This document shows, piece by piece, positions 1-4,935 of a stretch of 6,994 nucleotides of DNA (position 1 is its first letter; each line of letters opens with the position of its first letter). The notes beneath the pieces were generated by a model. That model saw nothing but the letters and a program-made list of their open reading frames with translations, was not told the origin of the DNA and made no database searches. The stretch lies in NCBI GenBank assembly GCA_019234035.1, contig JAFALX010000185.1, positions 1 to 6,994 of the forward strand, in the 5' to 3' direction. This stretch comes from Candidatus Dormiibacterota bacterium (GTDB lineage: Bacteria > Chloroflexota > Dormibacteria > Aeolococcales > Aeolococcaceae). Both the position numbers and the translations under genes were made by a program.

Positions 1-448
1 CGAGCTTCGGATCGGTGAACGTGTAGGTGTACTGCCAGCCTGACAGCCCGTTCACCACCACCTGCACCGAGCTGACGACGTTGATCGGCTGCCCGGTCAG
101 GAGCTGATCGACGACCTGCTTCTCGGACTGCGAGTCGTTGGTGCCGAACGACACGGGCAGGTTGTCGATGATGCGGATCTCGGCGAAGTCCGTCTGGTCC
201 GGACCGACGAGGAACTGCACGCCGGGGTCACTCGCCTCGTACACGTTCCACGCGTCGGGGTAGTCGAAGAGGAATCCACCCTTCGCGTCGACATGCTGCC
301 GGTAGACACCGCCCGCGGGCGACGGCGTCGGCGAATGCGGCGGCCCGCCACCACAGGCGCTGAGAACGAGAAGGGCGGCGGCTGCCAAGCAGCCGCCGCC
401 GATCCTTCCCCGGGACCGCCGAGCGATTCCGGAGAGGCCTGAGCCCAT
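1..448 (-). CDS. Lipoprotein with PsbP-like domain, last visible gene of the small-membrane-protein operon (3' end cut by window)
   Basis: The gene starts at an ATG (446-448) and runs off the left edge after 149 codons. Residues 1-32 form a lipoprotein signal peptide: arginines at 10-15, a hydrophobic stretch at 20-31 and the lipobox LSAC with Cys32 as the expected lipidation site. A Gly/Pro/Ser linker follows (about 33-45). Then comes a globular part with the pattern FLFDYPDAWNVYE and, further on, VNGLSGWQYTYTF. This pattern recalls the PsbP-like lipoprotein fold, known from actinobacterial surface lipoproteins of unclear role. The start lies 7 nt after the stop of the preceding gene and has no good Shine-Dalgarno, so translation may depend on coupling. 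It would be anchored outside the cytoplasmic membrane, where it could contact the exported coiled-coil proteins encoded just upstream; that contact is inference. Lipoprotein call is strong, PsbP assignment moderate. Confidence 0.85.
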   Translation of the reverse strand, partial: MGSGLSGIARRSRGRIGGGCLAAAALLVLSACGGGPPHSPTPSPAGGVYRQHVDAKGGFLFDYPDAWNVYEASDPGVQFLVGPDQTDFAEIRIIDNLPVSFGTNDSQSEKQVVDQLLTGQPINVVSSVQVVVNGLSGWQYTYTFTDPKL

Positions 449-455
449 GTGTCGT

Positions 456-1043
456 TTAGAGACCGAGAGGGAGAGCCTGGAGAATCGGTCCGAGTCCACC
501 GAGTGCGTTGATGCTGGCGAGGTGACCGTTGATGGTCGTCGCGAGCGTCGAGATGTTGGCCGCGTCGGCATGCACACCGTTGAGGAGGTTGACCGCCGAG
601 GCCAGCTGTGCGTCGGCAATGCCTGCGTCATTGACGAGTGCAAGACTGCCGTTCTTGACCCGGTCCGCGTACCCGAGGGCTGTCACGAGAGTGCCCGAGG
701 TGTGTGACAGCGAGCTGTTGGTCGAGGACAGGTTGTCCTCCGCGGTGGCCAGGCCCTTGTTGGCCTGGGCCAGACCGGCGTCGATCTGGTCGAGCTGACC
801 CTGCACCGGCTTGACGTCGCTCTGGATCGACTCCAGCGATCCGGTGATGCTGCTGATCAGACCCGGCAGGCTGGTGGCGCTGCGGTTGACGGAGGTCGCC
901 TGCTGATCAGTCACGCCCAAGCCGTCGTTGATGGTGACCAGCACGTTGCCGATCACGACCAGGAACACGAGGAGCGCCACTGCGAGCAGCGCGATCTCGA
1001 TGGGATACGCGCTGTGCACGAATCTGCGTTGGCTTTCGTTCAT
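456..1043 (-). CDS. Single-span membrane protein with exported coiled coil (family C4)
   Basis: The 195-residue product has an N-terminal QRR segment, one hydrophobic helix at about 15-37 and then about 155 residues of low-complexity helix rich in Ser, Ala, Leu, Asn and Asp. The positive N-terminus predicts N-in/C-out topology. At 79-83 it carries PVQGQ, the position-matched form of the P-[LV]-x-G-Q motif of the three genes upstream, and the flanking SDVKP is identical to that in C1. Near the end, LATTINGHLA (167-176) resembles the LATT...EGHLA segment of B3. Unlike C1-C3 it has no C-terminal cysteine pair and ends in a hydrophobic LGPILQALPLGL tail that might pack on a membrane or partner. 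It starts 6 nt after the previous stop, with only a weak AAAGAG ahead of the ATG. I recognise no named family; a structural role is inferred. Confidence 0.85.
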   Translation of the reverse strand: MNESQRRFVHSAYPIEIALLAVALLVFLVVIGNVLVTINDGLGVTDQQATSVNRSATSLPGLISSITGSLESIQSDVKPVQGQLDQIDAGLAQANKGLATAEDNLSSTNSSLSHTSGTLVTALGYADRVKNGSLALVNDAGIADAQLASAVNLLNGVHADAANISTLATTINGHLASINALGGLGPILQALPLGL

Positions 1044-1049
1044 GGCTCT

Positions 1050-1667
1050 TTATCCGTTGTTGCAGTCGGACGAGGTCGGGAGCTTGCAGTCGATGTCCTT
1101 CGCGTGGACTTCGATGTCGGGCAGCAGCCGCGTGCTCAGCAGAGCAGCCGTGTCGCCCTTGATGCCGCTTGCAAGGTTCAGGACGGTGTTGAGCTCACCG
1201 ATCGTCTGATGCAGCTCGCGGTCGATGTCCTCGACCGGTTGTGCGATCAGGAGAACGTGCGGTGAGATGGAGTTGACCGTTGCGTCGATCGCCGCCGCGT
1301 GCGCCGAGATGCTTCCGGTCGCGTTGTCGATCTGGCCGACGGTGGCGTCGATCGTGCCGACCGTAGTCAGGATCGTCGCCGCCTGCCCGCTCAGCGGGTC
1401 TGCGGCGGTCTTGATGCCCTTGGCGCTGGCGTCGACACCATCGAGTGCGGCGATGTTGTCGGTGTGCACCCGGATGTCGGTGACTTCCGGCTTGATCACG
1501 CCGACGCTCGAGTTGATGTGGCTTGCCAGGAGCAGGGTTTCAGTCAGCATGCCCGCTGCGATCGCCAGCACCACAAAGCCGGCGACGATCGGCATGTAGT
1601 AGTACGACTTGACGAGCGGCCGCGACTTGGCCTCGAAACGGTTCTGAGCTGCGCTCATTGTTGCCAT
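1050..1667 (-). CDS. Single-span membrane protein with regular Val/Ile heptad coiled coil and C-terminal Cys pair (family C3)
   Basis: The product has 205 residues. A basic N-terminus (R10, K14, R16, K20) precedes one hydrophobic helix at about 25-48, predicting N-in/C-out. PLSGQ (91-95) is the family C motif. After it, isoleucines fall exactly seven apart at 99, 106, 113, 120, 127, 134, 141 and 148, mostly with Val or Ala four residues later, which is a textbook a/d heptad pattern. The end reads AKDIDCKL with Cys194 and a second Cys202; C1 ends almost the same way. In an exported domain these two cysteines could form a disulfide. AGAGGAG lies 8 nt before the ATG and just follows the preceding stop, so the start is well supported. 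Function unknown; coiled-coil assembly with its paralogues is inferred. Confidence 0.88.
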   Translation of the reverse strand: MATMSAAQNRFEAKSRPLVKSYYYMPIVAGFVVLAIAAGMLTETLLLASHINSSVGVIKPEVTDIRVHTDNIAALDGVDASAKGIKTAADPLSGQAATILTTVGTIDATVGQIDNATGSISAHAAAIDATVNSISPHVLLIAQPVEDIDRELHQTIGELNTVLNLASGIKGDTAALLSTRLLPDIEVHAKDIDCKLPTSSDCNNG

Positions 1668-1675
1668 GTCTACAG

Positions 1676-1682
1676 CTCCTCT
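1676..1682 (-). promoter_or_regulatory. Shine-Dalgarno for the C3 gene
   Basis: On the minus strand AGAGGAG lies 8 nt before the ATG at 1667 and overlaps the TAG stop of the preceding gene (1681-1683). This fixes the C3 start despite another in-frame ATG three codons downstream. Confidence 0.7.
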
Positions 1683-2268
1683 AGCAGCTCGCCGTCACGA
1701 GCAGGCCGCCCACGCCGGACGTGCAGACCGAGTGCAGGTGGGTGTTCGTGTTCGCCAGCTGCGTGGAGCTGCCGGACAGATCACTCTGCACGGGGACGAG
1801 GATGCCCAGCAGTTGCTGGACCTGACTGACGAGGAGCCCTGCCCGTGCCGTCGCCCGGCTGGGACCAACCTCGTTGGCCTCACCGGTGGGGCTCAGGTTC
1901 AGCTTCGCGTCGGAGTCGACGAGGCTGCTCTCGATGGGGCCGACCTTGCTGTTGATGCTCACGACGCTGCCGTCCGCGGAGACCAGCGTCTGGTTGATCC
2001 CGCCCAGCAGACCGTTCAGATTGTCGGCCTGGCCGTGCAGCGGCGCGAGCGCCGCCTGGATCTGATCCAGCGCGTTGTTCACCGTATGGACCTGGAACGT
2101 CAGAGGATCCGCGTGGCCACTCACCGAGGTCAGGTCGGAATCGACCGTCCCCAGTGAATCATTGGCTGAGTTGAGCGCGATACCGGTCAGCGCCACGGCC
2201 GTGGTCACGGCAACCGCCGCAACCAGGACCAGGAGCACCGAAACCGCGCTGAGTCCGCGAGCAAACAT
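1681..2268 (-). CDS. Single-span membrane protein with exported helical domain and two C-terminal cysteines (family C2)
   Basis: The 195-residue product begins MFARGLS and has a long hydrophobic helix at about 8-32, then a Ser/Asp/Asn/Leu-rich helical region. The single arginine before the helix and the acidic residues after it suggest N-in/C-out. PLHGQ (76-80) is its copy of the family C motif; a related ADPLTFQ lies at 53-59. The heptads are less regular than in C1 and C3, and an interruption at about 122-145 contains Pro, Gly and three arginines. Cys182 and the final residue Cys195 form a more widely spaced pair than in C1 and C3. It starts 6 nt after the stop of C1, with a poor Shine-Dalgarno, so coupling to C1 is likely. 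The hydrophobic leader could also be read as a cleavable signal peptide, but there is no lipobox. Family unknown. Confidence 0.85.
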   Translation of the reverse strand: MFARGLSAVSVLLVLVAAVAVTTAVALTGIALNSANDSLGTVDSDLTSVSGHADPLTFQVHTVNNALDQIQAALAPLHGQADNLNGLLGGINQTLVSADGSVVSINSKVGPIESSLVDSDAKLNLSPTGEANEVGPSRATARAGLLVSQVQQLLGILVPVQSDLSGSSTQLANTNTHLHSVCTSGVGGLLVTASC

Positions 2269-2274
2269 CTTGTG

Positions 2275-2868
2275 TTATCCCACCGAGCACGAAGAGCCGG
2301 CCAGCTTGCAGTCGATGCCCTTGGCGTTGGCCTCGATCTGACCCGCGGTTCCCACGATGGCGCCCGTGTCGCCCTTGATCTGGCCGGCAACACCGATTGC
2401 GCTGTTCACCTCTTGGTTGACGATCGCCACGCGCTGGTCGATCGTGGCGCCGGAGTTGTCGATGGACACCGCGTCGGCGTCGATCGCGGAGGCCGTGCCC
2501 TGGATCTGGCTCGCCACCGAGTCGATCGAGCCGGCGGTGCCGTTGATCGAGGTCGCGAGGCCGGAGATGCTCTGCGCATCACCGATGGTGGTGTCGAGCT
2601 GACCGCTCAGCGGCTTGACGTCCGAGAGGATCTGTGCCGCCACCGCGTTGGTGTGGGTCAGCTCCAGCACGGACGCGGTGCTCTCGTTGATCGCACCACC
2701 GAGCTGGCGGATGTGCGCCGCCTTGTCGTTGATCGAGTTGGCGGCCACGATGATTCGTGTCAGCAGGACGACGATCGCCAGAACGGCGACGACGACGCCG
2801 ACAAGACCGCCGAGCCACAGCGTATGCACGCGCGGGCTCAGCGCATAAGGCCGGTACGCAACAGACAT
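2275..2868 (-). CDS. Single-span membrane protein with near-perfect Ala/Ile heptad repeat and C-terminal Cys pair (family C1)
   Basis: The product has 197 residues. A basic N-terminus (R6, R13, H15) precedes one hydrophobic helix at about 17-40, predicting N-in/C-out. SDVKPLSGQ (82-90) carries the family C motif. From residue 98 to 185 the chain is a strikingly regular heptad array: the d-type position at 101, 108, 115, 122, 129, 136, 143, 150, 157, 164, 171, 178 and 185 is Ile in eleven cases, Val once and Ala once. The position four further on is mostly Ala. The array ends in AKGIDCKL with Cys187 and Cys194, matching the end of C3. A good Shine-Dalgarno precedes the ATG. The 44-nt gap before it is the largest inside the operon and marks the change from B-type to C-type proteins. 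No named family recognised. Confidence 0.88.
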   Translation of the reverse strand: MSVAYRPYALSPRVHTLWLGGLVGVVVAVLAIVVLLTRIIVAANSINDKAAHIRQLGGAINESTASVLELTHTNAVAAQILSDVKPLSGQLDTTIGDAQSISGLATSINGTAGSIDSVASQIQGTASAIDADAVSIDNSGATIDQRVAIVNQEVNSAIGVAGQIKGDTGAIVGTAGQIEANAKGIDCKLAGSSCSVG

Positions 2869-2912
2869 CTAGTTATTCTCCTTCCTGTCGAAAACTATCG
2901 AATCCGATTTGG
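2869..2912 (-). promoter_or_regulatory. 44-nt intercistronic gap with strong Shine-Dalgarno for the C1 gene
   Basis: This is the longest gap inside the operon and is visibly more AT-rich than the genes. AGGAAGGAG (2878-2886, minus strand) lies 9 nt before the ATG of C1, the strongest ribosome binding site in this half of the operon. The segment also holds short inverted arms (ATCG/CGAT and TCGA/TCGA). I see no convincing promoter here, so a fresh round of translation rather than transcription is the likelier role. Confidence 0.5.
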
Positions 2913-3227
2913 TTATCTGCCCTTGGCGAACTGGTCGAACAAGCCGCGAGCGTTGGCGAGGTGACCCTCGATGGCCACCAGCGTCGTCGCGAGCTGTCCG
3001 AGCTCGCTGTTGATCGCCGGCAGCGCGGTCGGCACCGGTGCTGTGCTGTCGCCGACGGCCGCGAGGCTGTTGGCGATCGAGGCGACGTGGCTGCTGTCGC
3101 TGCCACCGACGCGCACGAGGATCATGAGCACCGTGGTGAGCGTCACCACCAGCGCCAGCGCGAGGATGGCGCCCTCGACGCCGGAGAAGTAGCCGAGGAT
3201 GGTCGGGGTGAGAAAGAAATCGCCCAT
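2913..3227 (-). CDS. Small single-span membrane protein (family B3)
   Basis: The 104-residue product has a hydrophobic helix at about 18-40. There is no positive charge before it and an arginine at its end (R39), so N-out/C-in is the more likely topology. The region after it has PVP at 64-66 and LVAIEGHL at 83-90. PVP and EGHL recur at nearly the same spacing in B2, and LVAI recurs in B1. The last residues are AKGR. Its ATG shares one base with the stop of B2 (TAATG, 3225-3229) and has no obvious Shine-Dalgarno, so it is probably translated by reinitiation after B2 and made in step with it. No enzyme motif is visible; a structural or adaptor role is inferred. Confidence 0.85.
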   Translation of the reverse strand: MGDFFLTPTILGYFSGVEGAILALALVVTLTTVLMILVRVGGSDSSHVASIANSLAAVGDSTAPVPTALPAINSELGQLATTLVAIEGHLANARGLFDQFAKGR

Positions 3228-3532
3228 TACCGACGCACCGCGAGATCACGCTTGAGCACACGCTCGAGCTCGGTGAGATGGCCTTCCATCGTGCGGCTGA
3301 CGGTGGTCAGCTCGCGGATGAGGCCGAGAGTTTGTGCCAGCTGTGGCACCGGGTCGGTGTTCCGCCGCACCGGGATTGCCGCTGCGTCGGCGATCGCCGC
3401 GTGGTGATTCAGCTTCACCGCCGTCACGATCAGCCGGCCCGCGAGCACCACGAGGAGCGGGAGCACGACCACTGCGACCAGGATCAGAAACGCGAACCAG
3501 GTCAGCAGAAAGGGAACGTTGCCGTCGAACAT
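3227..3532 (-). CDS. Small single-span membrane protein with basic C-terminus (family B2)
   Basis: I start this gene at the ATG 3530-3532, giving 101 residues. The open frame extends further upstream but would run deep into the B1 gene, and no start codon lies in the 22-nt gap. A GGGAGGG lies 12 nt before the ATG, a rather long spacing. One hydrophobic helix spans about 8-31, preceded by an acidic N-terminus and followed by R33 and K40, so N-out/C-in is expected. PVP (61-63) and EGHL (83-86) match B3 with a one-residue difference in spacing. The protein ends with KRDLAVRR, consistent with a cytoplasmic tail. The stop overlaps the B3 start. No named family recognised. Confidence 0.82.
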   Translation of the reverse strand: MFDGNVPFLLTWFAFLILVAVVVLPLLVVLAGRLIVTAVKLNHHAAIADAAAIPVRRNTDPVPQLAQTLGLIRELTTVSRTMEGHLTELERVLKRDLAVRR

Positions 3533-3544
3533 GTTGGTGTATGA

Positions 3545-3551
3545 CCCTCCC
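3545..3551 (-). promoter_or_regulatory. Shine-Dalgarno for the B2 gene
   Basis: GGGAGGG on the minus strand lies in the 22-nt gap after the B1 stop, 12 nt before the ATG of B2. The spacing is longer than usual, but this is the only purine-rich site in the gap and supports the short start. Confidence 0.5.
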
Positions 3552-3554
3552 TGG

Positions 3555-3833
3555 TTACTGCTGCGACACCGTTGCGGTGACGACGGCGCGGTCGATCGAC
3601 ACGAGCCCGTCCCGAATGGCGACGAGATGGTTGTTGAGCTCAGGAATGCCCGAGGGGAGCACCGCGGTCTCCTTGTCGATGGCCCGGACGCCCCAGCAGA
3701 TCTTCGCCAGGTCACAGTCCTTGCCGGCACCGAAGTGGATGACCACGTCGGTGATCGCGATGACGTAGCGGGCAACGATCGTGGCGAACGTCACCACCGC
3801 GATCATCGTGAGAAAGAGCAGGAGCCACTCCAT
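3555..3833 (-). CDS. Small single-span membrane protein with CxxxxxC (family B1)
   Basis: I start this gene at the ATG 3831-3833, giving 92 residues. A longer in-frame start at 3896 would run through the end of the A2 gene. The chosen ATG overlaps the A2 stop (TAATG), has AGGAG 8 nt upstream (3842-3846) and leads straight into a hydrophobic helix (about 3-29). Arginine 22 lies late in this helix and nothing basic precedes it, so N-out/C-in is likely. After the membrane segment come Cys40 and Cys46 (KDCDLAKICWG), which could bind metal or form a disulfide depending on side. The last third has LVAIRDGL (69-76 or so), the counterpart of LVAIEGHL in B3. Family unknown. Confidence 0.82.
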   Translation of the reverse strand: MEWLLLFLTMIAVVTFATIVARYVIAITDVVIHFGAGKDCDLAKICWGVRAIDKETAVLPSGIPELNNHLVAIRDGLVSIDRAVVTATVSQQ

Positions 3834-4372
3834 TACTTCTTCTCCTCGCCCGATCCGCCGGCGGGCTGACCTTCCGAACCGGAGCGCCACGCCCACGGCG
3901 GGCTCGCCTCACCGGTCTTCTCGACTTCAGACTCGTTGCCGCGCGCCCACCGCGGCGAGGTGGGGCCGCCCTCGGCGCCCGCGCCGGGGCCGGTGGCTGC
4001 AACGGGACGATCCAGCGTCGCGGTCGCGCCGCGGCTGCTGCTGAGCGCTGCGTAGCCACCCGGGCTGACGCACGCGGGGCAGTGCTGGCACTGCTGAGCG
4101 TGATTCGCGATGCTCTGCGCGACCTGGTCGATCTGCGGCGCGACGACGCGGATGTCCTTGACCAGGCTGACGGTTTTGCCGAGCAGCCAGAGCTCGACCG
4201 TGTTGTTCGCGATCTGCTTGCCGACCGTCCAGATGGTGTGGACGTTGGCGTCGATGTTGCGTGCCACCACCAGGATGTTCTGCAACAGACCGACGGCGAC
4301 GATGCAGACGACGAACGCAACGGCGACCGGGATCCACCACAGGGTGAAGATCAGGATGTCGTTGGCGACCAT
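3833..4372 (-). CDS. Single-span membrane protein with HxxxCxxCxxC motif and long Gly/Pro/charged tail (family A2)
   Basis: The 179-residue product has a Trp-containing hydrophobic helix at about 6-37, with no positive charge before it and R38 right after, so N-out/C-in is likely. Residues 51-85 align without gaps to 55-89 of the preceding protein A1 (14 of 35 identical), so the two are paralogues. A2 then adds about 90 residues that A1 lacks. First comes a cysteine cluster H91-x3-C95-x2-C98-x2-C101. Then comes a Gly/Pro/Ser/Glu-rich tail, probably disordered, with two related units SPRWARGNESE and SPPWAWRSGSE, ending EEKK. The spacing of the cysteines suits metal or Fe-S binding, not demonstrated. 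An ideal AGGAGG lies 5 nt before the ATG and overlaps the A1 stop. Confidence 0.87.
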   Translation of the reverse strand: MVANDILIFTLWWIPVAVAFVVCIVAVGLLQNILVVARNIDANVHTIWTVGKQIANNTVELWLLGKTVSLVKDIRVVAPQIDQVAQSIANHAQQCQHCPACVSPGGYAALSSSRGATATLDRPVAATGPGAGAEGGPTSPRWARGNESEVEKTGEASPPWAWRSGSEGQPAGGSGEEKK

Positions 4373-4377
4373 GTGTG

Positions 4378-4383
4378 CCTCCT
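4378..4383 (-). promoter_or_regulatory. Strong Shine-Dalgarno for the A2 gene, overlapping the A1 stop codon
   Basis: AGGAGG on the minus strand lies 5 nt before the ATG at 4372. Its first two bases belong to the TAG stop of the A1 gene (4382-4384), so ribosomes ending A1 sit on this site. Confidence 0.75.
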
Positions 4384-4690
4384 ACCCTCGATAGTTCTGG
4401 ACCACGGTCTGAAGGACCGCGCCCGCGTCTTCCTGGATCTGCCCAGCGACTGCACGCGCTGTCTCCGCCAATTTCGCCGTCTGCTCCAGGTCGAACAGCG
4501 GCGTGGTGTTGTCGAGGATCCGCTGCCCGATGACCACCACACCATCGAGCCGCTCATCGATCACGAGGACCGTCCGCGTGATCCCGTAGATCAGCGCCAC
4601 CACCGCGATGATGGCCAGGGAGGCGCCCACAAACGAGGCAGCCCACACAAAGAAAACCGTGGCGTCGTCCGCCCCAGCGGCTAAGAGCAC
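4382..4690 (-). CDS. Small single-span membrane protein, first gene of the operon (family A1)
   Basis: The gene begins with GTG (4688-4690), giving 102 residues. The overlapping ATG at 4690-4692 is in another frame and hits a stop after three codons. AGGAAGG lies 6 nt before the GTG, and the promoter lies just upstream. The acidic N-terminus (D8, D9) precedes a hydrophobic helix at about 12-37, followed by R39, so N-out/C-in is expected. The cytoplasmic part (about 40-102) is helical. Residues 55-89 match A2 at G55, I58, N61, T62, L65, L68, T71, L74, R79, V81, A82, Q84, I85 and A89. As the first cistron it should be among the better expressed members. No enzyme motif and no named family; a scaffold role is inferred. 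Confidence 0.85.
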   Translation of the reverse strand: MLLAAGADDATVFFVWAASFVGASLAIIAVVALIYGITRTVLVIDERLDGVVVIGQRILDNTTPLFDLEQTAKLAETARAVAGQIQEDAGAVLQTVVQNYRG

Positions 4691-4696
4691 ATCTCA

Positions 4697-4703
4697 CCTT
4701 CCT
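4697..4703 (-). promoter_or_regulatory. Shine-Dalgarno for the A1 gene (decides the GTG start)
   Basis: AGGAAGG on the minus strand sits 6 nt before the GTG at 4690. It supports GTG over the out-of-frame ATG two bases upstream. Confidence 0.7.
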
Positions 4704-4730
4704 AATGACTGACGTCCGTCGAGGCTTTGG

Positions 4731-4759
4731 ACCGTAGGGCACGCCGCGCGGCCTGTCAA
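4731..4759 (-). promoter_or_regulatory. Sigma70-type promoter driving the small-membrane-protein operon
   Basis: Read on the minus strand, a perfect -35 TTGACA (4754-4759) is followed after exactly 17 nt by a -10 TACGGT (4731-4736). Transcription would start near 4724, giving a leader of about 34 nt with the A1 ribosome binding site in it. It is the only good housekeeping promoter I can see in the spacer, and no comparable one lies inside the operon. The spacer between the boxes is GC-rich and includes GCCGCGCGGC, a palindrome that a regulator might use (inference). Confidence 0.75.
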
Positions 4760-4808
4760 CCGGTCTCGACGCCGGGATTAAACGGAGGTGGTCGCCTAAA
4801 CCTGCGCT

Positions 4809-4823
4809 GGGCGCTGTGCGCCC
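4809..4823. repeat. GC-rich perfect hairpin in the spacer
   Basis: GGGCGC, a 3-nt loop and GCGCCC form a perfect 6-bp stem about 113 nt beyond the ATPase stop. No T-run follows on either strand, so it is at best a terminator of the U-less type often proposed in high-GC actinobacteria, or an RNA-stabilising stem. Confidence 0.45.
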
Positions 4824-4860
4824 GAAGAAACCCCCGTCGCGTCAAGGAAATCGCCTCCAC

Positions 4861-4886
4861 GGCCGGATTCCAGACCGGAGCCGGCC
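4861..4886 (-). terminator. Candidate U-less terminator stem-loop after the ATPase gene
   Basis: Arms GGCCGG and CCGGCC pair perfectly around a 14-nt loop that can itself pair TCC with GGA. It lies about 50 nt after the stop of the ATPase gene and before the promoter of the next operon, where a terminator is expected. It has no T-tract, hence the moderate confidence. A weaker stem (ACAAG/CTTGT, 4903-4915) lies nearer the stop. Confidence 0.45.
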
Positions 4887-4935
4887 AGGCGGCCGCGGAA
4901 CTACAAGGGGCTTGTGGTAGGAACAGTGTCCGCTG

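Noticed and set aside
97..354. Minus-strand frame of 85 codons inside the lipoprotein gene
   Set aside because: It is an Arg/Ser/Thr-rich shadow of the lipoprotein, whose frame has a signal peptide, lipobox and PsbP-like pattern.
2272..2964. Plus-strand open frame of 230 codons opposite C1
   Set aside because: Its repetitive Val-Asp-Arg composition is the mirror of the heptad repeat in C1; no ribosome binding site or membrane helix supports it.
3533..3775. Upstream extension of B2 to a start at 3775
   Set aside because: The extra part overlaps the B1 gene out of frame and is Ser/Arg-rich; the ATG at 3532 leads directly into a membrane helix.
3834..3896. Upstream extension of B1 to a start at 3896
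   Set aside because: It overlaps the end of A2; the ATG at 3833 forms a TAATG overlap with AGGAG 8 nt upstream.
4082..4684. Plus-strand open frame of 200 codons opposite A1 and A2
   Set aside because: The product is an Asp/Arg-rich low-complexity chain antisense to two genes with good ribosome binding sites, membrane helices and mutual similarity.
456..4690. Identification as an mce operon
   Set aside because: The layout is similar, but none of the proteins shows an MCE domain between membrane helix and coil, and no YrbE-like multi-span permease is present in the window.
4690..4692. ATG two bases upstream of the A1 start
   Set aside because: It is in a different frame and meets a stop after three codons; GTG has the better-spaced Shine-Dalgarno.
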